NCBI GenBank assembly: GCA_029747585.1
Contig: JAPEVF010001304.1
Span: forward strand, 1 to 11,279
Source: Pleurotus djamor
Taxonomy: Eukaryota > Basidiomycota > Agaricomycetes > Agaricales > Pleurotaceae
Direction: 5' to 3'
DNA length: 11,279 nt
Shown here: piece by piece, positions 7,425 to 11,279 of the stretch
Position numbering within the stretch: position 1 is the stretch's first letter
How the letters are laid out: each line of letters opens with the position of its first letter
The notes under the pieces: generated by a model
What the model was told of the DNA's origin: nothing
What the model saw: only the letters and a program-made list of their open reading frames with translations
The model's database searches: none
Made by a program: the position numbers and the translations under genes

Positions 7425-8559
7425 ATGGACCACCAGCAACAGCAGCAACACCATCCTCTTCCCACCGACGACCAGCAGCAGCTCCAGCCGCAATATAATT
7501 TCTACCAGCCAGAACAAGAGGGCCCCTATGGCATGCCCTTCAATCCTCAAATGAGCCCTTATCAGGTTGTCCAGCAACCCCNAAACGCGTGGGTCTGCCT
7601 CTACATAACNAAAAAACGCATGTCATCTGATAATCGTCTGAACCTCCAGGCCAGCTTTCTGTTACAGATCTCCAGCAGCCAGGCATGGCATACAACATGG
7701 GCCTCATTTCACCGCAACATTACGGCCATGCACAACAAAACGTGTTTACGCCTCACCCAAACCTCGCTCTGTCTACTTCACCCCCACCTCCTTCGCCAGA
7801 TATCTACGACCCCTTGTCTCCCCCCATTTCCGGATCAGACACTTCGGCCGACGGTCTATACCACCACTCAAACAGCAGCGGTACAGGCTCCCCATCGTCT
7901 TCAAGAGGAACGAGTCTAGTTCATAGGCATCTGCGCTATAATAGCAATCACAATCAATCGCCCTCTTCGCCTGTTAGCTCATCTGGGAGAAGACGCAGCC
8001 GCTCGAGAGACTCAGACGACGACGACATGGGTGCTAGTCTTACAGAAAACTTGGCGCATTCGAGAAAGGAGGCGACGAGGAGGCAGAGGATTGAAGCAGA
8101 GCAGAGACGGCGAGATGAGCTGCGCGATGGTTATGCGAAGCTCAAGGACGTTCTGCCCGTGTCGAATCAAAAAAGCAGCAAGGTTTCCCTCTTGGAACGA
8201 GGTAATGCCCTTTGTTCCCCCAGTACACATAGCAATTCTAACACTTCCCCTTCCTTTCCCTCACTTAATCTCTACGTACAGCTACGAACCACATCGTCGC
8301 TCTCGAGAAAGCAAACCAAGAGCTGCTCGCTCGTATAGACGCTCTCGAGGCTGAGATGCAACGTCTCCGCGGGATAAACGAGAAAATCTCCCTCAACAAC
8401 AACGCCACGCCCTCCCCCAACGCATTCAACGCTCGCCCGCTGTCCCCTCCACCAGATCGCAAACCACCCCCATCGACGCTGTCCTCAATACTACCTAAAC
8501 CCCAGGATTCATCATCGGAGCCTTCGAGTCCGGCACCGTCGGACGGGCAGGGATATTAA
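7425..8559 (+). CDS. bHLH leucine-zipper transcription factor
   Basis: Exons are 7425-7588, 7650-8201 and 8282-8559. With the N at 7582 left out, the joined length is 993 nt, giving 330 residues and a TAA stop. Intron 1 (7589-7649) has donor GTGGGT and acceptor CCAG. Intron 2 (8202-8281) has donor GTAATG, a CTAAC branch site and acceptor ACAG, and interrupts helix 2 after LLER. The N-terminus is Gln-rich, followed by Pro/Ser-rich low complexity and an RS plus acidic patch (GRRRSRSRDSDDDDMG). The basic region (about 192-207) contains RRQRIEAEQRRR. Helix 1 is about 208-222, the loop includes LPVSNQKSSK, and helix 2 runs to about 250 (LLERATNHIVALEKA). Helix 2 continues into a zipper with leucines in ELLARIDALEAEMQRL. 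The E-x-x-R contact pair is present, so E-box binding as a nuclear dimer is expected. Targets are unknown. The start is the first ATG after the pyrimidine tract. Confidence 0.94.
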
Positions 8560-10140
8560 ACTTCTCCCCAACCCCTCCTCCCCGTTCCCGCGTCCCCCAC
8601 AATCATCTATCCCTCTATTATCTTTCACGTCGGTATTGTATTTTTGGCACTGGAACGATAATATCTTTGCTTCCTCTACCACCAACATTTCTTGGATTTT
8701 GGTTATGGGGGCAAACGTTCTGCTTTTCTGGGCTCTTCGCGTGCCATTTCCCGGGTGAATCCCAGCGCAGGCGCTCACTCGTAATCGACACCCACACAAA
8801 CGACACGCATGCATGGCTTGCTTTGCTAAGCTCCTTATGTCCCCCCTTCGACCCACACCCCCACCCATTAAACGATATACGACTCCGCGACGACTCGATG
8901 TCCTTTTACGGCTTTAGCATATGTTCTAGAAGGCTGGCTTCTTTGGTTTTCTGTCAATCGAGTGGATTGATATCTATCGCGGTATCGCACGGTATCTCCT
9001 TGATCGATGGGACGACCTTCTACACGACCTACTTCTTCAAAAATTATACAACTCCCGGCGAGTTCACAAAGACAGGGTTTGTCACGTCCCAAGGTGGAAC
9101 CTTTGGAAGGTGGTGGACCGATACGACTATCCGTTGCTGCTGCGTTCGTCGAGATTCGAGATCTATCCAACCGACATTCCTCCCTCATCCCATCTTCTCC
9201 TTCTACCCTCATCCCTATACCTCCGATACTTCGACGCGACATTGGTGACATATCCGTTTTGGTTTCACCGATGCTTCGATATCCGACACGACGACACACC
9301 TGGAGGTCTGTGGACTGAGATTGGATTTCTTGGATTTCGGTGCAACCCATGGAGCACGCTACGACGATGTTTTTTATGATGATGGCGATGATTTCTTGAC
9401 GAAATTTCACGCGGACTTGTGACGATTTGTTAAGGACCACGAATGGTTTTCTTGGGTTTGTTTTTGTGGGTCTTGGGGCTTTATTTTGCTTTGACGGGGA
9501 GCCTGGTTGCTTCTTCCGAGCAGAGCTGCGGTGGAGTGGGGTGAAGTGAGGTGGACGCGAGGCCGGTTGGAGTTGGATGTTGGAGACAGTGCATGTCACT
9601 TGTGTGGAGATCGGCTCTTCACGACCTAGTCTCGACGACGACGTCAAGGAGACCCTCCAACCCCACATCGACCATGTTAGTGGGTCCAGGAATACACGAA
9701 ACCTTGTTTCGTCCCTCGGCCACCCTCACCGTTTCCAACTCGCGTTCACCTGTGTTCTCCCCCACCTCTTACGCGTCTCCGCTTATTCACGCTTATGCTA
9801 CGATCCAAATTCTTTCCTAGAGCTTTGGACTCACTCTTTGATTCTTTTGTGGATTGGTTACACTGGTTGGGTAGTACGTTTAGCTGGAATCATTTCTCCT
9901 CCCCCCCTCTTCCCAACATTCCTCTTCTCGCTCTTGCTTGCTTTCTTTCTACGCGTTTCCACAAGTCGAACTTTTTGCTTCTTTTACCATCTCTTCCATA
10001 TGTAACACTCGCACTCACGCACTCACATACAACTCACGCAATGGCACTGGCAACTCATAACATGCAATTCAATTCAATTCATTCGATCTATCTGCTCTTT
10101 CAATTTCGATCCTCTCATTGGCGTTGATGAGCACTTGGGG
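8560..10140 (+). other. 3' flank of the bHLH gene, possibly a long UTR; no gene recognised
   Basis: The sequence after the stop is C- and T-rich and then T-rich, with short repeats such as three AATTC units at 10066-10080. This resembles an extended 3' untranslated region or a non-coding transcript. Open frames exist on both strands: plus 8667-9248, plus 9577-10005 and a minus-strand ATG frame 9668-8868 of 266 codons. They overlap each other or lack motifs, and their composition (Ser, Arg and Thr without ordered domains, or hydrophobic runs coming from T-rich DNA) does not look like conserved protein. None is called as a gene. Confidence 0.4.
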
Positions 10141-10973
10141 GCTTGTGTGAAGTGTTTGAGATTGAACTAGTGCGCGACAATGAAATGGAGCGGAGACTCG
10201 GGACGCGACGTTTGAAGCTCGAGGTTTCACCACTACTCTACTACAATTGGCTTCGTTTCAGCGACTTGGAGTAGTCTCCTTCATAGCTTTCGTTCGCTAA
10301 CTTTCGTGACTATTCCGGATACTAGGCGGGCAGCAATGGAATGTGCATCCTCTAGGAGCTCCAAAGCACTGCAGAGGTGCAAAGGATGGAAAACGTCGTC
10401 GGCCCTCACTTCCGCTACCTCGTACGTTGCATACAATGTTGGAGAGAAGGATGGACCATCGTAGTGACGCTTGTGGTTGATATTGACTCAGCAGTCTAAC
10501 GTGTAGGAACTTAGCACGAAGTGGCGAGACAGGTCCAAGTCTTCGGCTGTCTGCATTCGACTCGTGATTGAACCGCTATGAGCATATGTCTGGACTCTGC
10601 AGCCTTGCTTTACCTACACCACTTCTCGCGTTCGCATGCCGTCCGGGGTTCGCTGAGGAATATCACTCGAGATTATGTACTTCACGTAGGATATGTAGTA
10701 TAGGTTGCACAATACTCACTAGTGGATCTAGCGTAGGTATCACGTCCTTTGATAGCTTGTGTCAGCAGGCATATGAATTACACGCACTCGTTTGAGCGGG
10801 AAGACTTGACGAGAGGACTTCGGGTTTGGAGGGTGTTGAAGAAACAATGAGCAACCCCTGTGTCGAGTGTTAGGAGGCCACTTTCCCACGTTTATTGAGT
10901 TTTCGTTGTTGGATGGACTTGAGCTCGCCGACGCCGTTGATGTGCTTGTAACGCCCAAAATCTGATTTTATTC
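10141..10973. other. Intergenic sequence upstream of the right-edge gene
   Basis: About 0.8 kb with no convincing open frame, RNA gene or repeat. It should contain the promoter of the plus-strand gene that starts at 10974. No TATA box or pyrimidine tract stands out near that start. Confidence 0.45.
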
Positions 10974-11279
10974 ATGTCCGCCGAGTCGCCATCACCGTCT
11001 CAACTATGGGCACCGCCAAAGTCTCCGCTGCCTCCGCACAGACTGGCAAAACTCGCCAATGCCCTCGGTGTATCCATGNCCCATGCCTGCGACACAACCC
11101 ACCTCCCCGTACCTCTCTTCCCCGTACCTCTCACACTCAAACTCGCTTCCAACCCCTTCCTCGGCTGCTGAATTCCTGCGTCGCTCCCCAACACCGTCGG
11201 CCGCGTCAACGAGCATCTACCAGTCGCCTACTTCCAAGTATCTTCTTCATGTCATTCCCCCTTTGCATCTAATGCACGA
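10974..11279 (+). CDS. 5' end of a Ser/Pro-rich gene of unknown function, cut by the window edge
   Basis: The frame opens at ATG 10974, with an in-frame TGA about 38 bp upstream, and starts MSAESPSPSQLWAPPKSPLP. It contains PPHRLAKLANALGVSMP at about residues 20-36. If the N at 11079 is taken as a base, the frame stops at 11171. If it is dropped, the frame stays open to the window edge for 101 codons and ends with SKYLLHVIPPLHLMH. Both the LAKLANALGVS block and the LLHVIPP-HL block match uncharacterised agaricomycete proteins as I remember them, which strongly favours the second reading. Between the two blocks the protein is low complexity, with a five-residue repeat SPYLS-SPYLS coded by a 15-nt tandem unit near 11104-11133. 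No domain, signal peptide or membrane segment is visible so far. The start codon has T at -3, which is unusual, so an upstream intron and an earlier start are possible. Confidence 0.82.

Noticed and set aside
7593..7675. Alternative bHLH intron 1 with donor GTCTGC and acceptor CCAG that keeps the frame with N7582 counted as a base
   Set aside because: The donor is poor and the intron is longer (83 nt). The GTGGGT donor with the N dropped gives a better intron. It is kept as a fallback if the N proves real.
9577..10005. Plus-strand frame of 142 codons with two hydrophobic segments
   Set aside because: The hydrophobic runs coincide with T- and C-rich, UTR-like DNA, and no homologous motif or good start context is seen.

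Overview
The window looks like nuclear DNA of a basidiomycete fungus, most probably an agaricomycete. The evidence is short introns (mostly 51 to 88 nt) with GTNNGN donors and CTRAY-like branch sites, genes cut into many small exons, pyrimidine-rich 5' leaders, and two proteins whose wording matches uncharacterised agaricomycete proteins I recall. A plant-pathogenic Ceratobasidiaceae source such as Rhizoctonia is possible, but nothing here proves it. No virus, transposase, CRISPR, rRNA or tRNA signal was found.

Four protein genes can be supported. (1) The 5' end of a minus-strand gene runs off the left edge (1-91). It has a TATA box and an intron in its 5' leader. (2) A complete minus-strand gene at 1213-2458 is split into nine exons. 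Spliced, it gives a 192-residue four-helix membrane protein with a very characteristic C-terminal tail. Its longest exon is only 169 nt, so a plain open-frame scan misses it. (3) A plus-strand basic helix-loop-helix (bHLH) leucine-zipper transcription factor lies at 7425-8559, in three exons coding for 330 residues. (4) The 5' end of a plus-strand Ser/Pro-rich gene of unknown function runs off the right edge (10974-11279).

The stretch between the divergent genes 2 and 3 (2459-7424) is about 5 kb with no convincing gene. It holds a 19-bp tandem duplication, an 8-bp triplet repeat, and, about 1.2 kb upstream of the bHLH gene, a compact repeat block ending in a hairpin built from GATA-factor sites. 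Downstream of the bHLH gene, 8560-10973 is also unassigned. It contains T-rich, UTR-like sequence and a doubtful antisense open frame.

The six N characters matter for annotation. In both genes that contain one in coding sequence, reading the N as a base restores no sensible protein, while dropping it restores a continuous frame. They are best read as sequencing uncertainties and not as real nucleotides. I see no operon-like or pathway link between the four genes.
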